Source: Bacteroidales bacterium | GTDB lineage: Bacteria > Bacteroidota > Bacteroidia > Bacteroidales > UBA932 | Assembly (NCBI GenBank): GCA_023667095.1 | Contig: JAMPAT010000001.1 | Span: 252,903-316,902, forward strand | Length of the DNA: 64,000 nucleotides | Direction: 5' to 3' | Made by a program: the position numbers and the translations under genes | Notes under the pieces: model-generated | Seen by the model: only the letters and a program-made list of their open reading frames with translations | The model's database searches: none | Told to the model about the DNA's origin: nothing | In this document: positions 7,471 to 16,405 of the stretch, piece by piece | How the letters are laid out: every line of letters begins with the position of its first letter | How positions within the stretch are numbered: the stretch's first letter is position 1

Positions 7471-7959
7471 TCATTCATCTTCCGTGTGGCAACCCTTGAA
7501 ATAATAGTCTGTTGCAGCTTTCTCCTTAGGGAAACAGAAATATGTTATCTCTGCTGTTGAACAGACCTTACCGTCGTGTACGATATTGGCTTCAAGTATC
7601 ACGAAATTACGCTTCTGTTCCTTGATATGCGAACGGATTTCAATTGTCTGTCCCTCCCCTGTCGGTATCGGATTGCGGTACCTTATATTAAGGTTCGTAG
7701 TCATTCCGGAGGTCTGCAGCTTGCGGGCAATCACCCACATGGCAATCTCGTCCATCAGCGCTGCCTGGATTCCTCCATGCAATGTATTGAGCCACCCCTG
7801 GTAGTTGTTGCCAGGATTCCAGAAAGAGACAATCTCATCACCGTCCTCATAGAATTCCATCTTCAGTCCATACGGGTTGGATGGTGAACATCCGAAGCAG
7901 TTGTACCCTTCGCTCTCCAGTCCAAGCCATGGATTTATTATCTTTTTCATATTCATCAT
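7471..7959 (-). CDS. PaaI-family hotdog thioesterase
   Basis: 162 aa; ATG at 7959, with in-frame ATGs at 7956 and 7950 (MKKIINPW) also possible. The hotdog core NTLHGGIQAALMDEIAMWV carries the HGG...D/E signature of PaaI-type acyl-CoA/ACP thioesterases, and the N-terminal CFGCSPSNPYGLKMEFY is typical of the group related to human THEM4-like proteins. It would hydrolyse an acyl-CoA or acyl-ACP thioester; the substrate is unknown. It lies 46 nt after queF on the same strand and could be the last gene of that operon, though it also faces the fab operon across a shared terminator. A link to fatty acid metabolism is plausible but not shown. Confidence 0.8.
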   Translation of the reverse strand: MMNMKKIINPWLGLESEGYNCFGCSPSNPYGLKMEFYEDGDEIVSFWNPGNNYQGWLNTLHGGIQAALMDEIAMWVIARKLQTSGMTTNLNIRYRNPIPTGEGQTIEIRSHIKEQKRNFVILEANIVHDGKVCSTAEITYFCFPKEKAATDYYFKGCHTEDE

Positions 7960-8005
7960 GTATTATTATGGGCTGCAAAGATAATGATTTCCGGCTTAAG
8001 AAAGG

Positions 8006-8464
8006 CTACTCGTGTTCGGCCATCCGCTTTTCAGCCAATGCTTCATATTTTGTTCCAGGACGCCCATAGTTGGCATAAGGATAGATTGATATTCCTCCCC
8101 TCGGGGTAAACAGGCCGGTCACCTCTATATATTTAGGATCCATAAGACTTATGAGGTCCTTCATTATCTTGTTGACACAGTCCTCGTGGAAATCTCCATG
8201 GTTGCGGAAACTGAAAAGATAGAGCTTCAGGCTCTTGCTCTCGACCATTTTCACATCAGGGATATAGCTGATGCGTATCTCTGCGAAGTCAGGCTGCCCT
8301 GTAATCGGGCACAGGCTTGTAAATTCAGGGCAGTTGAAACGTACCCAATAGTCATTTTCCTGGTGCCTGTTCACAAATGTCTCCAGGACTTCCGGAGCAT
8401 AGTCGCTCCTGTATTCTGTCTTTCTTCCAAGGGATTTCAGTCCCTCATTTTCCCTGTTTTCCAT
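8006..8464 (-). CDS. queF: NADPH-dependent 7-cyano-7-deazaguanine reductase QueF
   Basis: 152 aa from the ATG at 8464; a TTG or other start further upstream (to 8503) would add an unusual N-terminus. QueF reduces preQ0 nitrile to preQ1 amine in queuosine synthesis. This is the short single-domain (YkvM-like) form. The catalytic Cys52 and Asp59 sit in [16 protein letters not shown], the NADPH/substrate motif [20 protein letters not shown] follows, and the C-terminal [16 protein letters not shown] is conserved in the family. It lies 94 nt after queC and is co-oriented with queC and the queuosine precursor transporter gene, so the three genes likely form an operon. Confidence 0.93.
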   Translation of the reverse strand: MENRENEGLKSLGRKTEYRSDYAPEVLETFVNRHQENDYWVRFNCPEFTSLCPITGQPDFAEIRISYIPDVKMVESKSLKLYLFSFRNHGDFHEDCVNKIMKDLISLMDPKYIEVTGLFTPRGGISIYPYANYGRPGTKYEALAEKRMAEHE

Positions 8465-8558
8465 ATTTTCAATGCAAAATGTAATATAATAACACTCAAT
8501 CATTTATCGCTGCGCGGGTACTCCAAGGTCCGCACCCGCAGTCAAGCAAGCATTTGTT

Positions 8559-9224
8559 TTACAGCGATTTGCGTTTTGCAATATACTTCTGCAGGCCTTC
8601 ATTACGCAGCTTGCAGGAAGGACAATGTCCGCATCCGTCTCCAGGCACTCCATTGTAGCATGTAAGTGTCTCATTGCGCACAAGGTCGAGCACACCGAGA
8701 CGGTCCGCAAGTTCCCAAGTCTGCTCCTTGTCAATCCACATCAGCGGAGTATGTATTATAAATTGCTCATCCATGGCAAGGTTCAGGGTGACATTCAGGG
8801 ATTTGACAAAGGCATCCCTGCAGTCAGGATAACCGCTGAAATCAGTCTGGGAGACTCCGGTCACGATATGGTTTATCCCCTTCTCCCTTGCATATACGGA
8901 AGCTATGCTCAGGAAAAAGAGGTTGCGCCCCGGGACGAATGTATTCGGGAAACTGTCAGCAGGCTTGACCTGGTCCATTTCAATGGCAGTGTCTGTCAGT
9001 GAATTCGAGCCGAGGTGTCCTATGAATGACACATCCATAAGGCAGAATTCAACATCAGCCTTCTCCGCAATCTTGCGGGCAAGTTCAATCTCCAGGCTAT
9101 GCTTCTGTCCATAGAAAAATGTCAGTGCATATACTTTCTTGAAGTGTTCCTTAGCCCAGTAGAGACAGGTTGTAGAGTCCTGTCCACCGCTAAAGACCAC
9201 CAGTGCTGCGTCTTTATTTATCAT
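8559..9224 (-). CDS. queC: 7-cyano-7-deazaguanine synthase QueC
   Basis: 221 aa, ATG start. QueC uses ATP and ammonia to convert carboxy-deazaguanine to preQ0. The PP-loop ATP pyrophosphatase motif SGGQDSTT is at residues 12-19 and the zinc-binding cysteines are in the C-terminal [19 protein letters not shown] (four Cys with spacing C-x8-CxxCxxC). Family segments [17 protein letters not shown] and [16 protein letters not shown] are also present. The gene lies between queF and yhhQ. Upstream steps queD and queE are not in this window. Confidence 0.95.
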   Translation of the reverse strand: MINKDAALVVFSGGQDSTTCLYWAKEHFKKVYALTFFYGQKHSLEIELARKIAEKADVEFCLMDVSFIGHLGSNSLTDTAIEMDQVKPADSFPNTFVPGRNLFFLSIASVYAREKGINHIVTGVSQTDFSGYPDCRDAFVKSLNVTLNLAMDEQFIIHTPLMWIDKEQTWELADRLGVLDLVRNETLTCYNGVPGDGCGHCPSCKLRNEGLQKYIAKRKSL

Positions 9225-9311
9225 AATATATCTGTATTTAGGATTTCAAGGCATAGCATAAAGCCGGTTCCATTGAAAAATTGGCCATTACGGGTCCAAA
9301 CGTCCAGTAGA

Positions 9312-10040
9312 TTATATATCTGTAATCCTGAAAGGGTTATAGGATATATTCTCATCAAATGTATCCACTCCCTCATACTTCTTGACAGTCTTTACCACGG
9401 CATTAGTGACAGGGAGAATAATAACTTCGTAGAATGTCTTGAGGACAATCTGGGTAAGCATAAGAGTAAGCATCTCGTGGAGGCCTATCCCCCAGAATGC
9501 AATAGGGAAAAATATAAGCGAATCTATGGACTCACCTGCTATTGATGAAACTATGGCCCTGAGAGAGAACCACTTTCCTCCGGAGGCAAGCTTCATCCTG
9601 CTCATTACATAGGCATTCATGGTCGAACCTGAAATAAATGCCAGCAGGGATGCAAGCGTTACCCTCGGTGCCATTGCAAACACATAGTCGAAATGCGGCC
9701 CGCCGTCCCAGAACGGTGCCGCAGGAAGCAGACGGACAATCTGCGCCATAAGCACGACAAAGAAATTCATGGCAAACCCGGTCCAGATTACAAGGCGTGC
9801 CTTGCGGTAGCCCCACACTTCCACTATACAGTCGTTGAGGATGTAGGAAACCGGAAAGATTATGACTCCTCCGGTCAAGGCTATCGGCCCGGCCATAAAA
9901 AGCTTTGTCTCAAAAAGATTGGAGGCAATCAGGCATACATTGAAAAGTATTGCCATCAGTACAAACGGGAGGGACAGGAGGTTTCTTTGGCTCCGGCCCT
10001 GTGGCTGGACATGCTGTCCGCCGGAAGGGTTTTGCTGCAT
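9312..10040 (-). CDS. yhhQ: Queuosine precursor transporter, YhhQ/VUT family
   Basis: 242 aa, ATG start. Proteins of this family (COG1738) import queuosine precursors such as preQ0 and preQ1 across the inner membrane. Six hydrophobic segments are visible, and the family signatures ASNLFETKLF, VSYILNDCIVEVWGYRKAR (acidic ND...E in a helix) and SIAGESIDSLIFFPIAF are present. The N-terminal 20 residues are polar and variable. First gene of the que operon. Its promoter-like site (10390-10397) is about 350 nt upstream, and the leader holds a large palindrome and a tandem repeat. I looked for a preQ1 riboswitch in that leader and did not find a convincing one. Confidence 0.9.
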   Translation of the reverse strand: MQQNPSGGQHVQPQGRSQRNLLSLPFVLMAILFNVCLIASNLFETKLFMAGPIALTGGVIIFPVSYILNDCIVEVWGYRKARLVIWTGFAMNFFVVLMAQIVRLLPAAPFWDGGPHFDYVFAMAPRVTLASLLAFISGSTMNAYVMSRMKLASGGKWFSLRAIVSSIAGESIDSLIFFPIAFWGIGLHEMLTLMLTQIVLKTFYEVIILPVTNAVVKTVKKYEGVDTFDENISYNPFRITDI

Positions 10041-10063
10041 TTTTCTTGTTTTTTAAGTGGTTA

Positions 10064-10103
10064 CAAGCACACTGAAGACTTCTTGAAGTCTTCAGTGTGC
10101 TTG
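10064..10103. repeat. 18-bp perfect palindromic hairpin upstream of yhhQ
   Basis: Left arm 10064-10081, loop CTTG 10082-10085, right arm 10086-10103, with 18 perfect pairs. It lies 24 bp upstream of the yhhQ start, inside the likely 5' leader. The right arm is also the first part of the tandem repeat that follows, so the repeat boundary and the palindrome coincide. Confidence 0.85.
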
Positions 10104-10345
10104 GAGAGCACCTTTCTCAACCCCCTTGCGTCCCCCTTTCAGGGGGAATGGCCGGGTCACGGAAGGACCCGGGTCCCTTGAAGGGACTTTCCAATACAAA
10201 GGAGTCTTCAGTGTGCTTGGAGAGCACCCTCACCAACCCCCTTGCGTCCCCCTTTCAGGGGGAATGGCCGGGTCACGGAAGGACCCGGGGTCCCTTGAAG
10301 GGACTTTCCAATACAAAGGAGTCTTCAGTGTGCTTGATAGCACCT
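10088..10345. repeat. Tandem 116/117-bp repeat, 2.2 copies, hairpin-rich
   Basis: Unit 1 is 10088-10203, unit 2 is 10204-10320 and a partial third unit starts at 10321. Units are nearly identical (one extra G in unit 2 and a few changes). Each contains short inverted repeats: CCCCCT-TTC-AGGGGG, CCGGGTC-ACGGAAG-GACCCGG and GTCCCTT-G-AAGGGAC. Frames through it are repetitive and have no protein character. It resembles the 1505-1893 array in design (tandem, hairpin-packed, in the leader of a nucleobase-related gene) but the sequence is different. Confidence 0.9.
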
Positions 10346-10551
10346 ATAATACAAGACTTCCGGTCTTCAACAATATTTCAAAAGGGCGGCAAAGATAATA
10401 AAAAACCTCCAGATATTTTCTCCTGTCACGATTTATTTCCTTGAAGCCTGCATAAGGAGGGCAATATATATCACTCAAGGAGTGAACAGCAAATCCCTTT
10501 ATACAGGACAAGCGTGTCAGGACAGACATCAGAAGATTCTGCCCCAATGCC
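10346..10551. other. Intergenic stretch between the que leader repeats and the ferredoxin gene
   Basis: Together with the repeat array this forms a gap of about 510 bp without genes. Apart from the promoter-like -7 box at 10390-10397, which points toward yhhQ, I see no RNA gene, long inverted repeat or believable ORF. Confidence 0.5.
10390..10397 (-). promoter_or_regulatory. Bacteroidota -7 box, candidate promoter of the que operon
   Basis: TATCTTTG on the minus strand matches TAnnTTTG. It is the closest consensus -7 box upstream of yhhQ and implies a leader of about 340 nt carrying the tandem repeat and the 18-bp palindrome. Confidence 0.5.
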
Positions 10552-10788
10552 TTACTGCTCCACTATGGATAAAATTGCCCCGTACCGGCATGCCTTGACA
10601 CATTTTCTGCATCCGATGCAGCTCTCCGCATCTACAATACGCGCATGCCTGTGGCTGAACACTTTGACTTTTCCGATTACCTTTTGGGGACAAGCATCCA
10701 CACACTCCCAGCAAGCCTTGCAATTGCGGGAATCCAGGGCGATGTACCCTGTACTGGCCCGTCTTCTCAATTTGTTGATTATCATCAT
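10552..10788 (-). CDS. Small 2[4Fe-4S] ferredoxin-like protein
   Basis: 78 aa; two ATGs in tandem at 10788 and 10785. The two cluster-binding motifs are complete: Cys23, 26, 29 and 33 (CKACWECVDACP) and Cys57, 60, 63 and 67 (CIGCRKCVKACRYGA). Such dicluster ferredoxins carry electrons in the cytoplasm; the partner enzyme is not apparent here. The spacing between the motifs, 24 residues rich in basic amino acids, is a little longer than in clostridial ferredoxins. The gene is divergent from the AraC regulator and co-oriented with the que operon, but separated from it by about 500 bp. Confidence 0.8.
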   Translation of the reverse strand: MMIINKLRRRASTGYIALDSRNCKACWECVDACPQKVIGKVKVFSHRHARIVDAESCIGCRKCVKACRYGAILSIVEQ

Positions 10789-10931
10789 CCTTATTTTAAA
10801 TTTTGTTTACAGTCACTTTCCGCCTTGGCATAGTCAGACAAAGCTTTGCATTTGCTCCTGGCCAATACAGCTATGCAAAAATATCATCAAGATATCAGAT
10901 TATCCTCCTTAATATTTGCAAAAACATTGCA

Positions 10932-10939
10932 TATATTTG
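10932..10939 (+). promoter_or_regulatory. Bacteroidota -7 box upstream of the AraC regulator
   Basis: TATATTTG matches TAnnTTTG and ends 20 nt before the ATG at 10960. It would leave a very short leader, and it supports that start over the upstream TTG at 10846. Confidence 0.5.
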
Positions 10940-10959
10940 CATCAGATATAAGACGCAGC

Positions 10960-11853
10960 ATGAAAGACGGGATATTGACACTGGATACGGTCGAGCTGAG
11001 CGGCAGATCCGTATTTGCAAAAGAGAATATCTATGGCTCTGTCGGGAGCATGATTCCCCCGACTTTTTTCATGCACCCACACAGCCACCCGTTCCACCAG
11101 ATAAGCTATACACTGCATAACGGATATTTCATCACCATAGACAACATGACCATAAGATGCCATGAAGATGACATTATCATGATAGGGGCAGGGACAGCAC
11201 ATCTTCCGCACACAGGCAGCGGGCAGGATTTCCAGAGTGAAAAGCATATAATACAGTTTACAGAGGGCATATTCCCGGTGACAATGGATTCTGTCCCGGA
11301 AATGTCAAATATCTCCAGGCTGCTGGAAACCGGCAGGAAAGGATGCATTTTCAGAAAAGGTATCACTGGAGGACTTTTCGAAATGTTCCGTGAAACGGAA
11401 AAGGCAGAGGGAATAGAACGCATTATCAGCCTGCTGAGGCTTCTGGACAGGCTCGGGGGAATTTCAGGCCAAGCGACAAGAATCCCGGAGATGACAGAGG
11501 AACAGTCTGATGTTGAAATAAGGAATGCCCCGGCGGTAGAACGGTGCTATTTCTATATCAGGAGACATTTCCAGGAAAGGATAACCCTCAAAGACATTGC
11601 CGGCTATGCCGGACAAAACCCGAGCGCACTATGCAGGAGCTTCAAGATGCAGAAAGGCATATCCATATTCAATTATATACAATACCTTAGGATTGAAAAA
11701 GCCTGCAGACTGCTCCAGGATGCCAGTGGCATGTCCATTGAAGAAATAATATACGAATGCGGGTTCGACAGCCCGTCAAATTTCAGCAGGCAGTTCCGCA
11801 GGCTGTGCGGAAAATCGGCCTCTGAATACAGGAAGAGCTTCCATTCCAGATGA
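10960..11853 (+). CDS. AraC-family transcriptional regulator with cupin-like N-terminus
   Basis: 297 aa from the ATG at 10960, chosen because a -7 promoter box overlaps any longer start. The N-terminal half resembles a cupin sensor: FFMHPHSHPFHQISYTLH, followed by GTAHLPHTGSGQDFQSEKH. The C-terminal 100 residues hold two helix-turn-helix motifs of the AraC type: ITLKDIAGYAGQNPSALCRS and MSIEEIIYECGFDSPSNFSR, ending QFRRLCGKSASEYRKSF. AraC proteins with this layout usually activate sugar-uptake genes on binding a small ligand. The gene lies immediately upstream of, and in the same direction as, the fecR-susCD locus and may help control it; this is inference from position. Confidence 0.88.
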   Translation: MKDGILTLDTVELSGRSVFAKENIYGSVGSMIPPTFFMHPHSHPFHQISYTLHNGYFITIDNMTIRCHEDDIIMIGAGTAHLPHTGSGQDFQSEKHIIQFTEGIFPVTMDSVPEMSNISRLLETGRKGCIFRKGITGGLFEMFRETEKAEGIERIISLLRLLDRLGGISGQATRIPEMTEEQSDVEIRNAPAVERCYFYIRRHFQERITLKDIAGYAGQNPSALCRSFKMQKGISIFNYIQYLRIEKACRLLQDASGMSIEEIIYECGFDSPSNFSRQFRRLCGKSASEYRKSFHSR

Positions 11854-12064
11854 CCTTGTTGTCTCCTTGTATACCGGCAGACAAGTTTTCAGATACAATT
11901 ATCTACGTTGAGAAAGGCCTGACATTGCACAAAAGACATAAAAAAGACATTTTTTTAACAATTTGCAATGTAAACACAGCCTTTTTATGCGTTTATATAG
12001 AAATTGTCATATTATTATCTTGACATTACAACAATTGAACAGCTTTATATTATAACAGGTATAC

Positions 12065-13021
12065 ATGGACAGAATAGACAACGAAATCATCTATAGGCAT
12101 CTCAGAGGGGAAACTTCACAGGATGAAGAACTGCTCATCGAAGAGCTATACAGGAAATATCCCGAAGAATGCAAGGATGCGTTCAACGGAATGCACCTTA
12201 TCAATGACCTGTCAGAGCTCGACTCAATCAGGGCAAAAATGGAACGCAGCAGGAAAAGGCAGATATGGAAACGCATCGCAGGAATCTCTGCAAAGGTGGC
12301 AGCGGCTGCCGTTGTGGCTGTCATATCAGGATACATTGTCCAGGAGGTGACAATAGATTCTTTCTCCAGGCAGCTGACATGCATCGAGGCTCCGCGCGGG
12401 GAAATCATAAAGGTAATGCTTCCTGACAGCACATCAGTCTATCTCAATTCCGGTGCAAGGCTCCAGTACCCTGCAATTTTCCGGAAAGGCAGGCGTGATG
12501 TGACCTTGACAGGAGGTGAAGCCATGTTTGAGGTTAAGCATGACAGCAGACGTCCTTTCATTGTCAATACATTTGCTTCTGAAATAGAAGTGCTCGGCAC
12601 TACTTTCAATGTGCTGGTTTCAGAGGAGGAGAATCTGTTCACCACGACACTCCTTGAAGGCAAGATCGCACTTACAGCAAACATAAACGGCAACAGGAGC
12701 AGGATTACTATGCAGCCGAATGACATAATAAAGATCATGGACGGCAGGCTTGAAGTGACACATGATGAGAATCCGGACATCTGCTGGACAAAGGGCATAG
12801 TAAAGATAGATGGAAAGACATTCACGGAACTCATGAAGGATTTTGAAAGGGTCTTCAACATAAGCATAGTCATAGATTCCGGATCCGCACCCGACATAGA
12901 CGGTGCGAGGGGAAAGGTAAGGATCAGCGACGGAATAGACAACGCCCTGAAGATTCTGCAGCACACGACAGGTTTTGAATTCACAAGGGATGAAGAAACC
13001 AACACTGTAACCATATATTGA
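12065..13021 (+). CDS. FecR-family anti-sigma factor / transmembrane signal transducer
   Basis: 318 aa, ATG start. Layout: cytoplasmic N-terminus (residues 1-76), one transmembrane helix (about 77-97, AKVAAAAVVAVISGYIVQEV), then the periplasmic FecR domain with EAPRGEIIKVMLPDSTSVYLNSG and SRRPFIVNTFASEIEVLGTTFNVL, and the C-terminal DUF4974-like domain (IVKIDGKTFTELMKDFERVF, ILQHTTGFEFT). In the Bacteroidota trans-envelope system the SusC protein carrying an STN domain contacts FecR, which then releases an ECF sigma factor. Usually the sigma gene is directly upstream of fecR. Here there is none upstream; the only sigma gene is 8 kb further on at 21211. Confidence 0.9.
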   Translation: MDRIDNEIIYRHLRGETSQDEELLIEELYRKYPEECKDAFNGMHLINDLSELDSIRAKMERSRKRQIWKRIAGISAKVAAAAVVAVISGYIVQEVTIDSFSRQLTCIEAPRGEIIKVMLPDSTSVYLNSGARLQYPAIFRKGRRDVTLTGGEAMFEVKHDSRRPFIVNTFASEIEVLGTTFNVLVSEEENLFTTTLLEGKIALTANINGNRSRITMQPNDIIKIMDGRLEVTHDENPDICWTKGIVKIDGKTFTELMKDFERVFNISIVIDSGSAPDIDGARGKVRISDGIDNALKILQHTTGFEFTRDEETNTVTIY

Positions 13022-13083
13022 GAATCTGCATAAATTCCAAAATATACAGAGAATAACCAATTTATTAAAATCATTAAACAACT

Positions 13084-16000
13084 ATGCTTAAAACATTACT
13101 CAAGCTACGAAGATTATCCGTAATCATCGGCTTTGTATTTCTGGGGGCAGGAATCCTGTCTGCCCAGAATCAGGACAAGGGCTTGACTCTGAAAATGGAG
13201 AATGTTTCCATTGAGCAAGTCACGAAAGCGATTGAGCAGCAGTCGCGTTACCTGTTTGTCTACAAGGGGGGGGGTAAATACCGGCATCAAGGTTTCCGTT
13301 GATGTCGCACAGGCCTCCATCAATGATGTAATGCAGACTATCCTGAAAGGTACTGACATTGCATACAATGTAGACGGCACATACGTCATTCTTTCAAAAA
13401 AGGCTGAACAGCAGCAGAACGCAAGGCGCGTAATCACCGGTACTGTCAAGGACGACAGCGGTGAGCCGGTACCTGGTGCAGCAGTCATGATTGTCGGCAC
13501 AAGCAGAGGTGTCACTACTGACCTGGATGGAGTATTCTCCATTGAAATTGAACCGGCTGACAGGCAGATTGAAATATCCGTTCTCGGATACGAAAGCCTT
13601 GTAGCAGGAATCGGTGCATCAGACAGGATGGAGCTGACTGTGCATGAAGAAAGCACAATCCTGGATGACGTTGTGGTCACAGCACTCGGCATCAAGCGTG
13701 AGGAGAAGGCATTGAGCTACAATGTGCAGAAGGTAAACAGCGATGTAATCAATGCTGTCAAGGATGCAAACTTCGTGAACTCGCTTTCAGGAAAGATTGC
13801 AGGTCTCCAGATCAACCAGAGTGCATCAGGAGCCGGTGGTTCTACACGTGTAATCATGCGCGGTGTCAAATCAATCAGCGGCAACAACAATGCCCTCTAT
13901 GTAATCGACGGTATTCCTATGCCGGACCTGCGTTCCTCACAGGCAGAAGGATATTTCGAGACTCCGGACGGAGGTGACTTCGAGGGTATAGCCAACCTGA
14001 ACCCTGAGGATTTCGAGTCAATGTCAATCCTAACAGGTGCGACAGCAGCTGCACTTTACGGTTCACAGGGAGCAAACGGTGTAATCCTTATCACCACAAA
14101 GAAAGGACAGGCAGGAAAGCTGAAAGTGGAATTTTCCAACAATACCACTTTCTCCGACCCGTTTGTCACCCCAAGATTCCAGAACACATACGGCACAGAC
14201 GCCACTTCACCGTCAATGAGCTGGGGAAGCAAGCTTGAGACACCGTCCTCCTACAATCCTCTTGATTTCTTCCAGACAGGATACAACGTGTCCAACTCAA
14301 TTTCTGTCACAGCAGGAACAGAGAGGAGCCAGACATACGCTTCTGCTTCTGCCCTCAATTCAAGGGGTATCATCGGCAACAACAACTACAACAGGTATAA
14401 CTTCAGCCTCCGCAACACTACACAGCTGATCAAGGACAAGCTGACCCTGGATGTAAGCGCAAGCTACATGAAGCAGTACAAGAGCAATCCTACAGTACAG
14501 GGACTTTATCACAACCCGCTGATTGCCACATACCTGTTCCCCCGCGGAGACGATATCACCAAATACCAGATCTATGAGCGTTATGATGCCAATGCAGGCT
14601 ACATGAAGCAGTTCTGGTCTCTTGAGTTCATCAACGGAGTTGAGAACCCTTACTGGGAAATCAACAGGGAGATGTTCGAGAACACCGCACACAGGTACAC
14701 TATCAGCGGTACATTGAAATGGGACATAACCCAATGGATGTATGTCACAGGACGTGCACGTCTTGACAACATGTCAATGAACTATACACGCAAGATCTAC
14801 GCATCTTCCAACACACTTTTCGCATCAGAGTTCGGTAACTACCAGGACAACAAGATCAACCATAACAATTTCTATGGTGATGTCCTTCTTACTATCGACA
14901 AGAAATTCTTCAACAATGACTTCTCGCTCCTGTTCAACCTTGGAGCCAGCATCATGGACGATGTCAACAATGCTTCAGGATTTGAAGGACATCTTGCCAC
15001 GACCCCGAACAAATTCTCTGTCTACAATATCAGCATGACGCATTCCCAGACAAGCCCTATGGCAGACAGGTGGCATGAGCAGACACAGGCACTCTATGCA
15101 ACACTCCAGCTCGGCTACAAGGGGATGCTCTACCTTGATGTGACAGCAAGGAACGAATGGCCTTCTATGCTGGCATTCACCGAGACACCGAACATGTTCT
15201 ACCCTTCAGTCGGTCTCTCTGGAGTAATATCTTCGATGACTGACCTCAGCAAGGCAGGAATATCATTCATGAAGGTACGTGCATCATACGCAGAGGTAGG
15301 TAATGCACCTCAGCGTTTCATCACTGGAGTAAACACACCTCTCACAACAGGCGGTATAATCTCCTCAGACACTTATGCTCCTGCGTACAACCTGACACCG
15401 GAGCGCACAAAATCTGTCGAGGTCGGCCTGAACATGAAGTTCCTCAACAATATGGTATGGCTGGACTATACATATTACAATACAAACACCTACAACCAGC
15501 TTTTCAAATATGACGCTGCTCCAAGTACAGGATACAAGCAGGCATATATAAACGCCGGAAAGGTAAATAACTGGGGTATGGAAGCATCACTCGGATTCCA
15601 GAATACATGGGGTGATTTCTACTGGTCTACAGGATTCACATTCTCAATGAACCGCAACAAGATCAAGGAACTTGTACCGGAAGGTGCACGTGACGTGTCC
15701 GGAAACCTGGTCACTGTTGACGAAGTGAACATGGACTACGGTGGATACAGGATGAAGATTGCCCAGGGAGGTTCTATCGGGGACTTCTACGTAACCGGCC
15801 TCAAGACCGATGACCATGGCCAGATCTACGTTGACCCTAACTCAAACACTGTCACCCTTGACCCTAACACATGGATCTATGCCGGAAACACTGAGGCAAG
15901 GGCAAGACTTGGATGGAACAATACATTCTCATTCAAGGGAGTGTCACTCAGCTTCCTTATCGATGCACGTATCGGAGGACACGGAGTATCAGCCACACAG

Positions 16001-16393
16001 GCCCTGATGGACCGTTTCGGTGCCTCACAGGCTTCTGCTGACGCAAGGGACAACGGAGGAGTATGGATTTCAGCAGACCAGTTCCTTCCTGATGCAAAGA
16101 CATTCTATGCAAACAACGGCAACGGTACATCAATGCTCTCACACTATGTGTACAGCATGACAAACGTCCGCCTGAGGGAAGTTACCATCGGATATGACCT
16201 TCCGCGCAAATGGTTCAAGGACAAGCTCGGGATGACCGTTTCACTCGTTGGAAGGAACCTCTGGATGATTTACAACAAGGCTCCGTTTGACCCTGAACTT
16301 ACTGCATCAACAGGAACCTACTACCAGGGACTTGACTATTTCATGCAGCCGAGCACAAGGAATATCGGTTTCAGTGTAAGACTTCAATTCTAA
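13084..16393 (+). CDS. SusC/RagA TonB-dependent outer-membrane transporter with STN domain, frameshifted at a G9 tract
   Basis: About 1100 aa if read through one frameshift. Frame 1 (ATG 13084 to stop near 13302) encodes the signal peptide (ending GILSAQ) and the first half of an STN domain (LTLKMENVSIEQVTKAIEQQ). Frame 2 then supplies the rest: GIKVSVDVAQASINDVM, the carboxypeptidase-D-like repeat (VITGTVKDDSGEPVPGAAV), the TonB plug (RGVKSISGNNNALYVIDGIP) and the 22-strand barrel up to NIGFSVRLQF. The frames meet at nine consecutive G's (13266-13274); eight would restore one frame (YKGGVNTG). The protein imports oligosaccharides with its SusD lid and, through STN, signals to FecR. The break may be sequencing error, mutation, or slipped-strand phase variation. 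Confidence 0.85.
13266..13274 (+). repeat. G9 homopolymer at the susC frameshift
   Basis: Nine G's in a row inside the STN-coding part of susC. The upstream frame needs eight G's to continue into the downstream frame; with nine it stops about 10 codons later. A tract of this length is prone to polymerase slippage both in cells and in sequencing. Confidence 0.85.
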
Positions 16394-16405
16394 AAACGCA
16401 TATAG

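Noticed and set aside
10088..10345. Tandem repeat considered as a CRISPR array
   Set aside because: Units are 116-117 bp and nearly identical along their whole length with no unique spacers, and there are no cas genes.
10041..10390. preQ1 riboswitch upstream of the queuosine genes
   Set aside because: I looked in the leader for the small H-type pseudoknot with an A-rich tail pairing near the ribosome site; no segment fits convincingly, although an A-rich run precedes the yhhQ start.
13202..16393. SusC annotated as a complete gene starting at 13202
   Set aside because: Starting there drops the signal peptide and half of the STN domain; both are present in the adjoining frame upstream of the G9 tract.
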